Below, piece after piece: positions 13,076 through 25,767 of a DNA stretch of 64,000 nucleotides (position 1 is its first letter; each line of letters opens with the position of its first letter). Made by a program: the position numbers and the translations under genes. The DNA is from Chamaelirium japonicum (taxonomy: Eukaryota > Streptophyta > Magnoliopsida > Liliales > Melanthiaceae): NCBI GenBank assembly GCA_947650365.1, contig OX393557.1:4878715-4942714 (forward strand), written 5' to 3'. The notes beneath the pieces are model-generated. The model worked only from the letters and a program-made list of their open reading frames with translations, was not told the DNA's origin and made no database searches.

Positions 13076-13718
13076 CTGGGGATGGATATGGGTTTGAAGA
13101 TGAAGTGGGTTGGCTGGGTTTTATTAAAATTAATTTATTTCTTTTTTTAGAGATTCTTAGGACGTGATATGGGTGTGTGAGGGGGGTGGGGGGGGAGCTG
13201 AACTATCTTTTGGTGTTTTTTTGTCTAGTCATCGTTTATTTTGTCTAGTCAGTTTTTTGTTTTTTTTTGTCTAGTCAGCATGCAGACCGCCGTCCCTTGT
13301 TATATAGATTCTACCCTCAAACAAGAGCACACAAAGAAACTCATCTTGCTCGTAGTACAGTTGTCGAAGTGCGCCTTCCATTTGCACGCTTTGAATTTTG
13401 TGTCGGGGCGTACATTATGCCCTTTTCTTCTCATATGTTCCTTCTTCTTCAGCACCCATCCTCTTCCCTTCCCTTTCTTAGTTGCTTTTAAGTTTTTCCC
13501 TCGGCCAGTTTCTCTCATAAATGCCGACCTGCATAAAAATTGAGGGGGAAAAAAAATAATTACGGGCTATACCGGTCTCTTGTTGTTTGATATGCATTCC
13601 ACCATCTCCATAGATCAGGCTATTTGTTGCTATTAAGAGTAGAATACATCCATAACTTAACAAAGATTGCACCCAAAAAGAAAAAACCCAACGAAGATCG
13701 GAAAGAATCAAATAGGAT
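13076..13718. other. non-coding DNA
   Basis: AT- and T-rich stretches with three short repeats of TTTTTTGTCTAGTCA at 13216-13277. No gene seen. Confidence 0.45.
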
Positions 13719-14070
13719 TGTTGACGAATAGTTCCATATCGGTGTGGGAGGCACCCATCACCCGCTTAGTATACCTCCTATGGACCTCCCCTTACGACCC
13801 AAGTTTTGGGGTGTGAGGGTATCTAACATGGTATCAGAGCAGGGTTCACCGTCTCTTGCTCTTGCTCCCGCTCTGGGTGCTCCCCACCGATCGTGTCTTG
13901 CCACGCGCGCATGCTCCGCGTGGAAGGATCCTAGCCACGCGTCTTCCTCTTGAGGGGAAGTGTTGACAAATAGTCCCACTTCGATAAGGGAGGCACCCAT
14001 CACCCGTGTCATATACCCCCTGTGGACCTCCCTTTATAACCCGGGTTTTGGGGCGTGAGGGTATCTAACA
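13719..14070 (+). mobile_element. complete TRIM retrotransposon, 352 bp
   Basis: Two 110-bp direct repeats, 13719-13828 and 13961-14070, both start TGTTGAC and end ATCTAACA (19 differences in 110 aligned positions by my hand count). Directly after the first lies TGGTATCAGAGC at 13829-13840, the standard primer-binding site for initiator methionine tRNA. Directly before the second lies the purine tract TGAGGGGAAG (13951-13960). The interior is only 132 bp and non-coding. Flanks are AGGAT on the left and AGGGAT on the right, an imperfect target duplication. This is the full layout of a terminal-repeat retrotransposon in miniature, which relies on proteins from other elements. Confidence 0.93.
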
Positions 14071-15251
14071 AGGGATCATCGTCATCATCCAAGTTTTTAT
14101 CCCGTCAAGATGAGGTCAATTATAAGGAAGAGGGATAAAAGAATTTCGACTGAATGTCGGCTTGGTCTCCACCCTCTACAATTGGTGCTGCGGACTTGAT
14201 TCGGGCATGCAACTTGGCATGAGCGAGCCATGCCAAGAAACCTAAAAGACCTATTGGCGGGAAGGCAACCCTACCTTGGTAGCTAAAAGTATGCCCTCTC
14301 GTAACCAAAAACATAAGTACACTTAATGCATTCAGAAGCCTACTCTTTTGCTGGATACCAACAATACTTTAGCAAAATGCTATTTGAACACACAAAGGAA
14401 ATAACCACGGACAAAATGCTGATGTGGCGGACATCAACCATCACTATGTATGATGGCCAATGCACTGAGCGCTGGCCGATGACCTCGATGTTGGCATTAT
14501 GTCCTGTTTTTTTGAGAAATCCCTCACCGAGAATGAGAGGGGGTTCGGCTTAGACCCCTACCAGTTCCCCACCAAACATATCGAGGAAAACTGTTGCACC
14601 AACCAAACGCTCACTGTAGCTGATGGCGTTGTTGCTGGTTCGGATGTTGATGTTGAAGCTAGGAAGCAGGGAGGGAGAATTTCGTGAAGGGAGACCGTCT
14701 GTGGGTGCCCTACCGGATGGGAGTGTGGATCTTTTCACTAAACTTAATTCCCGGGCTGTGAGGTCCTCCGCTCGGCAGAAGAAGGGCAAGAGTCTTGGAT
14801 CTAGTGTGAGTATCCCAGGCCTCCATCGCGCCTCCTTTTTCTCCTATGGAGTCTTTGGATGAGTTTGAGCTTCCTAGATTTGGACTTGAGGATGTACTAA
14901 AGCCCATAGTGCTGTCGCCCAGAACCACGATATCACAATGGTTCGGGGTTCACTCGCCAACAGCTATCATTTGCTCAACTATTGACGGTTCCGGAGTGGG
15001 CGATCTATATAACACCAGGTGAACCCAAGGGGATCGGATCTTAAGGGATGGGTGATTTGAATGAGATGGGACAGCTGTTGGCAACCGGACCTCAAATCAT
15101 GATGATAGCGTGGTTCGGGGCGACTATTTTAATTCATTCAAATTACATCTAAAGACAAGCCTTCATGGGAGATACGTACTTCAATCGCAACCTTGGTTCT
15201 TGAGAGGACTTGTGAGCATAACACAACCACTGTAAAAGCCTAAGCAAAAAT
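14071..15251. other. non-coding DNA with one short foldback
   Basis: No gene recognised. The foldback at 14409-14504 (GGACAAAATGCTGATGT...GATGTTGGCATTATGTCC) matches the one at 3543-3607. Open frames near 14500-14860 are short and without known domains. Confidence 0.45.
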
Positions 15252-15268
15252 GAAAACGAAAAAATTGA

Positions 15269-16512
15269 CAAGATTCGGAGATCTTTCCTTTGGCATGGGG
15301 TGGATGCTGTAGGAGGTTACAACCTTATGAGGTGGGATCAAGTTTGCCTGCCAAAGAAGATGGGTGGTTTGGGAGTTCTTGATCTCCGCAGGTTCAATAT
15401 TGCCATGCTAGGGAAATGGTGGTGGAGATTACAGCAGGAAACAGGGGGATCCTGGCGGGACGTCATTTTGGCTAAATATTTTAGGCGGTTCTCTCCTCTG
15501 CAGACACGGGGTAGAATGTCTGGCCGGATATCCCATTTCTGGAGGGGCATTCTCAGGGTCAAGGATCTTTATAGGGGGGCTACCACCCTGGTGCTAGGTG
15601 ACGGTCGGGATATCAGATTCTGGAGGGATACTTGGCTCGGGGACAGACCACTGGAGCAGCTCTTCCCATCACTTTTTGCGATTGCCCGGAACAGGGGAGC
15701 TTCTGTCCGATCCCAGGCTAGTAGGAGACGCGGTGCGGTTGGCTGGCGCTTGAGATTCGATTCCCCTTTGGACCAGGACGGTCAGAGGGAGCTGCACGAC
15801 CTTCACTTGATTCTTCAGGCGGCTTCGTTCCGGCCAGTCAGGGACGTGGTTCGTTGGGGCGGTACTTCGTCAGGAGTTTTTTCGGTTCGCTCCTTCTATG
15901 CTCATCTTCTTCCTCGGGGGCAGCGGCATGGACCGTCTAAGGCGATTTGGAAGTCGAAAGCTCCCTCGAAAGTCCAGATTTTCTCCCTGCTGGCCTCGAG
16001 AAACAAGATACTGACGAAGGCCAACTTGATTAGGCGGCATCACCCCCAGGCGACAGATGCTTCTTGCACCTTCTGCGACTCGGAGGAGGAGTCGTCATCT
16101 CATCTTCTGCTTGGGTGCCCGTTTGCAAGGGACCTTTGGGACCACTTCGAGGGCAAGGCTGGTGTAGCTTCGCATCCCAGGAACCTTAGGAGCCTCTGGA
16201 CATCTTGGAGGAGAAGGAGAATCCCGATGGAAATCCGGAAGCCATGGGACGTCTTGGTCATGGCAATACTTTGGGTTATTTGGCTTGAGCGGAATAACAG
16301 GATTTTCAATGGTAAGTCGGCAGGGCAGGATAGGTTGCGACTTTCAGTCGTCTCCTTTTTCCGTGCTTGGATTGTGCCCTGGAGAGATAAGCTTGGGCCG
16401 GAGGCTACCTCTTTTTGTAACGACCTGTTATCTTGATTGTTTAATGACTTCTGGTTAGGGTCCGCCAAACCCTCCCTCCTTTAGGAGGGGTTCTCAAAAA
16501 AAAAAAAAAAAC
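15269..16512 (+). mobile_element. 5'-truncated L1-type LINE
   Basis: The element begins inside the second open reading frame at about 15269 and ends in a poly(A) tail near 16497-16512. The flanks look like a target-site duplication: GAAAACGAAAAAATTGA at 15252-15268 just before the element, and a copy with an expanded A run (ACG, A-run, ATTGA) at about 16508-16529. Severe 5' truncation, a poly(A) end and a T/A-rich duplicated target are the marks of target-primed reverse transcription. The frame through the remaining part is intact, so the insertion is not very old. Confidence 0.88.
15270..16436 (+). pseudogene. LINE reverse transcriptase C-terminal fragment (zf-RVT region)
   Basis: One open frame of nearly 390 codons enters at the truncation point and ends with a stop at 16434-16436. 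It starts in the segment typical of plant LINE ORF2 after the reverse transcriptase catalytic core (IRRSFLWHG..., then the basic GG-rich region LPKKMGGLGVLDLRRFN). Near residue 260 it has the zinc-binding zf-RVT signature, Cys-x2-Cys followed by His-x4-Cys (CTFCDSEEE...HLLLGC), and then the W-rich tail (WVIWLERNNRIF). The endonuclease and the reverse transcriptase active site are absent, so it cannot act alone. There is no host start codon or promoter; the first codon in the frame has no significance. Confidence 0.92.
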
Positions 16513-16688
16513 GAAAAAAAAAAAATTGAACATCCATCATCATTTAAATCTCTTTCAAATAATATAAATAAATACAAATCATATTTCCGCTATTGATATC
16601 ATCACTATTTGTTATGAAGACAGCAAAATGAGCAGTATATCATGCAAGATCCAACATGTTCAAGCATAAACGAAAATGGGGGAAAAAC

Positions 16689-17018
16689 TAGGGATGGCAG
16701 TGGTGCGGTTTAAAACCGACAACCACGGTAAACCGCACCGTATGGTGCAATTTTGGTTTGCCAAAATATAAAATCATCGCGGTGCGGTGCGGTTTCGGTT
16801 TTCGGGTTTCGGTGTAGCGGTGCGGTTTCGGTTTTCACCAAAACCACACCGTTTAGATATTTATAATGATAAACCGCAGTGCACCGCACCGCATGGTGCG
16901 GTTTCGGTTTTACGTAATGGTAAACCGTCGCGGTGCGGTGCGGTTTTGATTTGGCGGTTCAGTGTTGCGGTGCGGTGCGGTTTTGGTTTTGCCCAAAACC
17001 GCACCGTTGACATCCCTA
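16689..17018. mobile_element. hAT-type MITE, 330 bp
   Basis: Terminal inverted repeats TAGGGATGGCAGTGG (left) and CCGTTGACATCCCTA (right). Flanking 8-bp duplication with two mismatches: GGAAAAAC (16681-16688) and GAAATAAC (17019-17026). The interior consists of repeated GCGGTGCGGTTTCGGTTTT-type sequence and its complement, so most of the element can fold back. No transposase is encoded. Confidence 0.82.
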
Positions 17019-20000
17019 GAAATAACATAACCACTACCATAACATGAGATTTGAAGTCTCACAAAAATGGTTTAATGACTTAAAGGCCAAAAAAGCAAGG
17101 CATCATACAAGCGAAAGCAAAATATAATTGCCTCATGCTAAAGTGTTGCATCATGAAAATAAAGGATTCGATGTTTCAGTTTAATATTCATATTTGAAAT
17201 CGGTGCGTGAGAAAAAGTACTTCTAGAGATTGGGATTCGGATGCTACTTGTGGAGGAATTCAAGAAACTTAAAAGTGGTCTAATACCAAGAAGAATTGGA
17301 ATCCACAAGGTATCGCGATATGCTAGGAATTTGTGTGCGTATGCGAGCGCGTGGTGGTGGGGGGGGGGGGGGGGGGGGGATGAGGGTGGGGAGACAAGGT
17401 TTGTTTACTAGAATTTATTTTTGTAACAGATATTCTGGGTCCTTAGAAGAATCTAAAAAGCTTTCCAACGGATCTAAGCGTATAGAATGTTTCCAATGGA
17501 TCTAAGTAGGTAGATGGAACTAATAAGTTAAACTAGGCTAAGATTTAGTAGAATCAACTAACTGTTGCATGTAGAAATTAAAGATAGAATTTTAAGAGAA
17601 ATATAACTTATGAAAAATAAGAAACGAGGGGATAACTATTAGAAGCATTGCATTTCTAACGAAGAACTAAGGGCTCACACCTTATTGTTCCTGAGACAAG
17701 GAATTTGAGGCTTCCCACCAAGGAAGTTGCAGGCTTACAGCAAAAAAATGCGACATATAAGAGAGGGGAGACTCACAATTGCATTGATTTGATAGAGTGG
17801 TCAAGGTCCTTTGTATTGTACACCAAACCCCACCCCCTCATATTCCTAGCAATTTCAGTTAGATCTGAATTCCATTCCAACTGAAAATAGCAAAACTAAG
17901 GTCAATCCTCCTGTTCCTTCTGTTTACGAGCTTGATCACCTATTTCCGTACATAAGGACTCGGGAGTCCAATTAAGTTCGAAATTGGACTCCTAATCTAT
18001 TGGAAGTCCTATTCAAGCTCAAATTGGATTCTTAAATCTGCCTTACAATGGATTTGGAGTCAAAAAGAAGAGGGACTCCATGTTTGATAGCCATATTTAC
18101 TAAAGTAGTTTTGATAAAACATGGTATCTATAAAACAAATTTTAGCACTGGTGCTAGTGTTTTAAAACACGGAAACTCGACTGGACTCGACTCAAAACCT
18201 TAATGAGTTGAGTCAACTCAAAAACTCGGTTAAAACTCAACATAACTCGATACAAAAAACTAAAAAAATATAAAGTATATTTTTAGTATTATTAATTGTA
18301 TTAAACTTTTACCCCATCCCGCCCAAACCCAACCCGATTATACCTCATGTACCTACCATGATAATAGAGAGGACAACAAGAGCAATGTAGAATTTTTAAT
18401 CTTATCTAGAAAGTCCTAATTCTATTTCTATCTAGCAAACCTCAAAGCAATGAAGAAATTCTGGAATTATTTCCCATACGCGAAGTGAAAACAGTATTAC
18501 AAATTACCACGTGATGAAGAAGTGACACATTTGGTAAACCCAAGTGTTGAGGATAATATGGAGATGCCAAAGGGTGAAGAGCAAGTATTTGGATCAAGTC
18601 CAAGCTAACAATGTTGTCTCACATAATGTTGTTCATGATGAATATACGCAATATTTGTTTATTGGTGATCATGAAAAAGTCAAAAGTGATCGATACCCTA
18701 ATTGAAGTTATATATCAAGCCTTTATCGAACAAAAAACAAATAATCAACACAAAGACAAAGCAAAATCATAGTGGATTAGCTCGATGGAGAAGGTACGGT
18801 TGATGATCATTTTATATGACCATCATCCAATCGTGCAATAAAAGCAAGAATGCATTCTTTATCGCATATCTTATCTTAAAGCATCATGTCTTTTGTTGAA
18901 TCATGGCATCAAGGAGGGCATAAACATGACATCCATTGGTTGGCAACCATCATCGGTTACCTATTGAAAATAAAACCAATGGTGAGTTAAGGAGTTCACG
19001 CTCAGAGGAAGCCACTAATTCAAATCAAGGCGGCAAGATGAAGAGATCTCATCTAGGATTCCTAGTTCAGTAACCATTCCTAATTTACAATCGGTACCAA
19101 GTTCAAAAATGATTCCTATTTAGAATTGAGTTCATACTCAAAAGAAGGTTCTTCGATGAGCAAAGATTCCCACTCAACACAAAATTCTTAAAAATTAGGA
19201 TTAGTACTTAAATTATAATTTCCAAATGAATTAGTATTGCCATATAATATAAAATCCACAAGCGAAGTCCTTGAGTTCATTAAGAGTCTAGATAGTTTAG
19301 ATGCATTATTTTATAATAATTTTTGGAATACTTTCGGTTAATTTTTAAGTGAGTTTAGAAGCCCTGGCCTATTGGTATCAAAGCTATATAAGGTAGATCT
19401 CATTTGATATTATAAAAATCTAATTAACTAAACCTCATTTGACACTACAACATATTATAAACATCTAATAGACTAAAATTGATCGAGTTTTTAGTTTCAA
19501 GGCCCATGCAAACACTTGTAGGGAATAGGGAGTGGCGGATTAACATTGACTTATGAATAAAATTTAACATACCTTCTCTTATTTCTCCTAGCAAGTGTTG
19601 AAGCTTTCTTTCCTCTTATTGACGACTCAATGAGGAAGCTTAAATGTTGATCTATAGACATTGAATGGTCGTGTCGAATCTGTGTTTTTTATCTTCTATA
19701 TATATATCCTATCGACTAGTTTCCCTCAATCTTATACTAAACACCTCCAAAAATTTATCAAGACTTTAATTTAAAAATCCTAACCTTAGCATTTATTGTA
19801 GGTTTTCATATTGGCTTTTATCTTTGTAGTTTTATTTAACTGAAAAATCAAGTCAATATAAAAATTCAAGCCAACCCAAATTTGATTCACCCCCACCTTT
19901 AAACCGTACCCATCAAACCGTACTTTGAACTCATCAACGCCATCAGCTTCCAAGTCTTACATTGGGGGTTCATGTCACGACCCGGTCGCCGACGATTTGT

Positions 20001-21910
20001 TGCAACTGCGGAGCACTGAGAGCCAAGCGTGATAGAGGGAGAAGAGGTGAAGGGGAGGTAGGATAAGTCTAGACAGATTATCTGGATTACTTTTATTAGA
20101 ATACATGCGGGTAAAAATAAGTCACACATAAAAAGAATATGTTATACAAGATGCTAAAATATTAAAAATTTTGTTGCAACTTGTCTATTTGTTTAGAATA
20201 AGCACCAAGCCCAAAAAGATTTAGTCACAAGTCCACAGCTAACTGATACACCAGTATTATGGTACACGATTTTATTGGCTATACTCCGACTCCCTATACA
20301 ATGTTTGTTCCAGGTGTCACCTAAACCAATCGCGGTACACGATTTTATCCCGGTAGTGGAACCAGTTGTGTGCCTACAAGTATGTAGCACCACAACTCTA
20401 TCTCAAGGGATCCTATATTCTGCATACAGGTCTAATTGTTCCGCAGGACAGTGAGCCCACACCAAATCTATGTACTTGATCTTCCACAATATTAATGGTG
20501 TACTCTAAAAGAGATTGAGAATGCAGCATGCATGATATGCAATATTGCTAATGTATACAAGTATGATCCAATTCCACCATTTTCCTGGATTATCCATCAC
20601 AAGTTACCTTGTGCCGCAGGACGCCATCATTATCAATATATTTTACCTTTTCATGACATAGGTCTCATCAGGAGCAGTGAATCTTAGCTTATGACAAATA
20701 TTACAAAAGAGTAAAAGGAGCGGAAAAGTTAAGAAAGGATAGTGGTTTCTCCCTACCTAATGTTGGTCATTAACTATGTCTGGCATTCTACAAAGGAAGT
20801 CCGAAAGTGTTGTACTTGAGAGGCAGTGTCACGCCTCACTGCAATAATTCATCTATGTTTAGTTATGGTGAAATCGTTTTATCAGTTCATCCGAGGGGCA
20901 AGGCCACAACTCGGCTCAACTCCATACAATTAATAAAGATAAAGGAGGGGCGGTGTTGCCCTAAACACGCATGTGCTTACACCTACTTCCATAGAGAAAA
21001 TAGAAGAGGAGCATCTAGGGGAAAAGGGCTGTGATACCCAAGGTCTCCCGCACATCTATGTTGCACTCAAATGTTGGAGTTTGGGTATAGTGATGTTCGC
21101 ATGTTATCTCGATTTCGCACTCCCAAAAAAGAAATTAAGGTTTAAAGAGAAACCTAGGGAAGGAGCTAGCTGTGTTGCTCTGGGGACACCCCGATACACA
21201 CTCTCACCATCGTACCGAAAGTTATAACCGATAGCCAATAATATTAATAGTCTCATATTATTATTAGCGGTGGTGATCGACACCTTTGTTGATCGTCGGA
21301 GATTATTGACAGCATTGCTGACCATAACTCTTCATCCGATTATCATTAATGGGTGCTCACCATTGTGACTCAACATAACGAAATAAAGAAATTTTGTGAA
21401 TAAAAGTATAAGATAATTTATAGTATTACTCCCATGTCCCCACTATTCTCAGGATCATCATCCCACCATACACAAAATCATACAGCCCACTCGATCCCCT
21501 CACCCCCATACAACACCCGTAGCTCACATCATATCATCATCCCAACACCTAACATGCACCCCCACCACTACCTGAACACACTCATGCACAAATTGAGAGC
21601 ACACAAATTAGAGGGAAAGACAGAGTCATAAGAGGGGATGTGGTCGCCGGGGTTGTTGCGGTCATCGTGGCTGCCGGATGCATGATGGTCGGGTTCGGCC
21701 GTCGACAACGTACGGTGCCGTCGTTATTAGGTCGAGGAGACATAATAGCTAGAGAGGGGATATATGAGGTCCACCTGGGTCGCCGGAGTTAAGCGATCAG
21801 GAACGGCCGGTGGTTGCGATGAGTGCGGCCGATTGTGGCTTTCGGTGTGATTGCCGGCGGCCAGACTCGTATAGAAAAAGGGAAATTTTATTCAACCCCA
21901 AAAATCTGTA
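17019..21910. other. long non-coding stretch, no gene recognised
   Basis: About 4.9 kb without supported genes. A G homopolymer of about 22 bp lies at 17358-17379. At 19375 a PBS-like TTGGTATCAAAGC occurs without visible LTRs. Between about 20180 and 20350 a short motif (GGTACACGATTTTAT) is repeated. Open frames in 20807-21631 are short with no domain. Confidence 0.45.
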
Positions 21911-22067
21911 AGAGCAATGCTATTCAGCCCGAAGATTTTCCCGATTCCACCGGCCCTATAGACATGGCATCGTACAAATCGGGATTCCACCGGCCCTATA
22001 GACATGGCATCGTACAAATCGGGCTAGACGGAATCGGAAAAACCTTCAGGCTGAATAGCATTTCTCT
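21911..22067. mobile_element. MITE-like element with 38-bp terminal inverted repeats
   Basis: The left end AGAGCAATGCTATTCAGCC and the right end GGCTGAATAGCATTTCTCT are reverse complements extending about 38 bp inward (to GATTCC/GGAATC). The interior holds a perfect tandem duplication with a 40-bp period, the second copy starting at 21983. No clear target duplication was found. Confidence 0.75.
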
Positions 22068-22163
22068 AAAAAAATAAGACAAATTAGGTATACGTCCTTA
22101 ACTAGTTTGCAATATTAGCCACATGACATCATAATTTTCTGTATTAGCTAAGGTCCTACATGT

Positions 22164-22268
22164 TACTGATGGCAATGGGGCGGATTTGGATTTTAAATTC
22201 CTATTCAGGGTGGGCCTATCAAAAAATCATAAAAATCAATTTCTAAACCTACCCCATTGTCATTCCTA
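22164..22268. mobile_element. short hAT-type MITE, 105 bp
   Basis: Ends TACTGATGGCAATGGGGC and ACCCCATTGTCATTCCTA form degraded inverted repeats of the same type as the elements at 8152, 16689 and 41586. Flanking 8-bp duplication with one mismatch: CTACATGT (22156-22163) and CTACGTGT (22269-22276). Confidence 0.75.
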
Positions 22269-22722
22269 CTACGTGTATACATTCGTCTTTAGAAAGAGTA
22301 TACATTCCTTTTAGAGAGAGTATACATTCGTATATATTCATCGGGAGGGATGTGAGCTATACTTGGAAATTAACGTATTCTGCAACGAAAAGTCATCTCT
22401 CAAAAAGAAGGGTTATTTTTTCAAAGAAGCATTTAAAAAACACAATATAATTTTAATAGCCATGATTCAAAAATAATTTCAAAAGTAGCCAACTGATAGC
22501 CACGTGGTGTGAGCGCGCTGCAAAGCGCCCGCCACGCTGGCTGCCATTTTTTTTTTCCTGACCTTTAAAATCGGTATTTGGAATATGTTGTTCATTAGAG
22601 CTTAATCCTTCCCAACCAATGAGATGAATTGTGTGTATGAAAACCATATTTGAAATCAGGTTTCTAAAACACATGTTTGGAGTACCGACTTTTATATGTT
22701 CATTTGTGCTCAGTTGTGTTTT

Positions 22723-23592
22723 AAACCTTCGAAAAATATAGGTGAAACCGATCTCAATGAAAACTGAAAATCATATTTGAAATTAGGTTTTTAAAGCCCA
22801 TATTCTACTTACTGGTTTTAATTCAAAACCATACTCGTCCCCCTCCCCATAGTGGTCTGTACTACGTCTCGATTTCTTTGACGAAACTGCAATGAAAAAC
22901 CATATTTGAAATATGGTTTTTAAAACCCATAATTGAAATGCCGACTTCAATGTAAAATTTGAAGAAAAAAAATTAAGTTCTTGAAACTTTGACTGACTGA
23001 AAGAAAAAAATTAGCTACATCCTGACATAAGTATCCAACATCTGCTATCCTCGGGGTCGGCCACAGTCTCGACCTTGGCCCCGACCACAGCGGTGTCATT
23101 CATCTCCAAGGCAATTTGTTGGTTGCCCCTAGCTATATCACTCGATCGCTCGGTGTTTGTTCATCTGAATAACTTCTGCGGTATTCTAGTACCCTTGAGG
23201 ATCTAAGTTCTGCAGTGTTCCATAAAGATGAAAACATCACATTCAAAAGTGGTGATCCCATGATAATCATACATTTCAAATAGAAAAAAGCATATAGTCG
23301 ATGAACTGTGTGTATAAAAACCTTCGAAAAATATAGATGAAACCGGCCTCAATGGAAACTGAAAACCATATTTGAAATAACGTTTTTAAAACCCATATTC
23401 TACTTACCGGTTTTAATTAAAAACCATACTCGACCCCCTCCTCATAGTGGGTTGTACTACGTCTCGACTTCTTTGACGGAACTGCAATGAAAAACCATAT
23501 TTGAAATATGATTATTTAAACCCATAATTAAAATACCGACTTCAATGTAAAATTTTAAAAAATAATAATAATTTCTTGAAACTTTTACTTCT
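22723..23592. repeat. direct repeat pair, about 270 bp, 595 bp apart
   Basis: Copies at 22723-22993 and 23318-23592 align throughout (shared AACCTTCGAAAAATATAG, TGTACTACGTCTCGA and ACTTCAATGTAAAATTT). A fragment matching the start of the repeat, inverted, lies at about 23941-24010, just after a purine-rich GGGAGAGAG tract at 23741-23830. A second, partial forward relative lies near 22615-22690. No gene is recognised between them. Confidence 0.8.
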
Positions 23593-24010
23593 TTCAATCC
23601 TGCTCCAGTTAGTCACTTGCATGTTCTTTTTTTATGGCCAAATCCTCCACATTGTTTTACATTTTTTTGGAATTTGGTCTGCGCATTTTTTTTGAAATTT
23701 GTTTTACATTTTTATGGCCAAATCCCTTTCTTGGAAGATCGGGGAGAGAGAGAGAGAGAGCGGGCCGGGAGGGAGATCGGGGAGAGAGGGAGAGCGACCG
23801 GGCTAGGAGGAAGATTGGGGAGAGATCGCGAGAGCTAGGGCAAGGCGTCAATTTTTTGACCGTTAGGAATGAATCGTTAAATCTCTATATATGCTTTGCA
23901 TTGGGGCCCTATGGGAGGTGGACCCGTATGGTTTTCAATTGAAGCCCGTAATTGGAATATGGGTCTTAAAAACTTTATTTCAAATATGGTTTTTAGTTTC
24001 CATTGGGGTC

Positions 24011-24509
24011 TTCTTCAACAGTTTATTCCTTTCTAAGAAGTGATGTTTATATCTGTATTTGCAGATGTCAGTCATTGAATTTTCATTAAGTTCATATCGA
24101 TGAAGTAGTCATATTGTTATTATCGTTATTTAACTGGACTTTACCTGTTGTGGGATTCTGTTGGTAGGTGGATTACCGTCTTGTGATGACAATTTTAACT
24201 AATTTTTGGTTACATTGCTTCTTATCGAATATATGCTTTTTCTATTTGATAGATGTGATTATCATGGGTCCACCACTTATAAGTCACACTCTTGTGTCTT
24301 TCAAGAAGGTTTCATATCAAAAATTAATTTTATGTGTGGTGGTACTTATAAAAATATTGATTGTGTGGTTATACTTGTCAAAAAAAGAAAATAAGACCGT
24401 TACAGTTTACTATAGAGCAGAACCATAATTAAAAAGGCTTCACAAAAAATTGATAATAATTGTCTAATGCGATCAACCAAACGTCTCAATCACCTCTGCT
24501 ACTGTTGGC
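24011..24509. other. non-coding DNA
   Basis: AT-rich; two short overlapping open frames of 62-86 codons near 24168-24428 have no known domain. Nothing else visible. Confidence 0.4.
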
Positions 24510-25465
24510 GGCATGAACAAGAGAAGAAGAAAGAAAAAAAGGAAACAAAGAAGGAAAGGAAAAAAAAAAAGAGAAAACAAAGAAGGAAAGAAAGAGACAA
24601 AAAGAAAGAAAGGGCGAAACATCAAAATAAGGGAAGAAAAGACCAAACAGAAAAGGAAGAAAAAAAAAAAACCGAACCGAAGAGAGGACGAAACAGAGAA
24701 AAGGAAAGAGAGAAAACAGAGAAGGAAAGAAAAAAAAAAACAAGAAAGAAAGAGAAGAAACCAGAGAAAGAGAAGGAGAGAAAGGAAAGAAGAGAAGAGG
24801 TGGAGCCACAGTCCAGCACCCGCACCTGGCCGGATCCCTCTTGTGCCAAATCGCGGCCCCCCAAGGAGGGGCCCGCTCTCCTTTAAAAGCCCCCATCCCC
24901 CACAAGGGCTGCCATCTTCAACCCTGCCCGGCCACCGCTTGCCGCTCGAGCCAAGCCCGTCCACCGCCCGCCTGCACCCTGATGCCGGCCGCCTGCGCAC
25001 CAGCCGTGCCCAGCCATCGCTCGCCGCTCCTGCGTCGCTCGAGCCAAGCTCGTCCACCGCCCGCCTGCACCCTGAAGCCGGCCGCCTCCGCACCAGCCAT
25101 GCCCCGCCACCGCATCGCCAGCCTCCAGCCCACGGCGGCTTGGAGCCCACAACCACCACCGCCTCCAGCCCCGGCCCGCCTGCGCCACACCTCAGCCGCC
25201 ACCTGCTGCCTGCCCCGCGCTCGCGTGTGCCACGCCCGCGTCAGCCGCCCGTGCCTTCTCCACCTGCGCTGCGCCCGCACCGGCCTGTGCTGCACCCGCT
25301 TGCGACCGCACCAGCCACCACTGCTGCTGCTGTTCTCCGCGCCCACAGAGACAGAGAGACATAGAAGAAAACAAAAAGAAAGAAAGAAAGAAAAGAAAGA
25401 GAAAAAGAATAGAAAAGAAAGAAGAAAAAAAAGAAAGAAAGAAAGAAGAAGAAGTCTGTCTTGTG

Positions 25466-25767
25466 GCCATCTTCCCCGACCTCTTTTGCGTGCACAAGCC
25501 CCCACGGGAAGGGAGGAAAAGGGAAGAAGAAGAAGAAAGAGCCTCACTTCGCTTGACGGCTCTGCCTCCTCCTCGTCACGCCAAGTTGTCGTCACCGTCA
25601 TTGGCCGCGACGGTTAGCCATCTTCCCTGACCTCTCTTGCGTGCACAAGCCCCCACGGGAAGGGAGGAAAAGGGAAGAAGAAGAAGGAAGAGCCTCACTT
25701 CGTTTGACGGCTCCGCCTCCTCGTCACGCCAAGTTGTCGTCACCATCATTGGCCGCGACGGTTCACC
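25466..25767. repeat. tandem duplication, 151-bp period
   Basis: Units starting at 25466 and 25617 share GCCATCTTCC, GTGCACAAGCCCCCACGGGA and GTTGTCGTCACC(G/A)TCATTGG with few differences. Confidence 0.88.

Noticed and set aside
19372-19388. Primer-binding-site-like TTGGTATCAAAGC
   Set aside because: No LTR end (…CA) directly before it and no repeat pair nearby.
24473-25617. Long overlapping open frames on both strands (up to 283 codons)
   Set aside because: Purine tracts and GC-rich DNA keep all frames open; products are Lys/Arg/Glu or Pro/Ala/Arg-rich with no domain and no agreement between frames.
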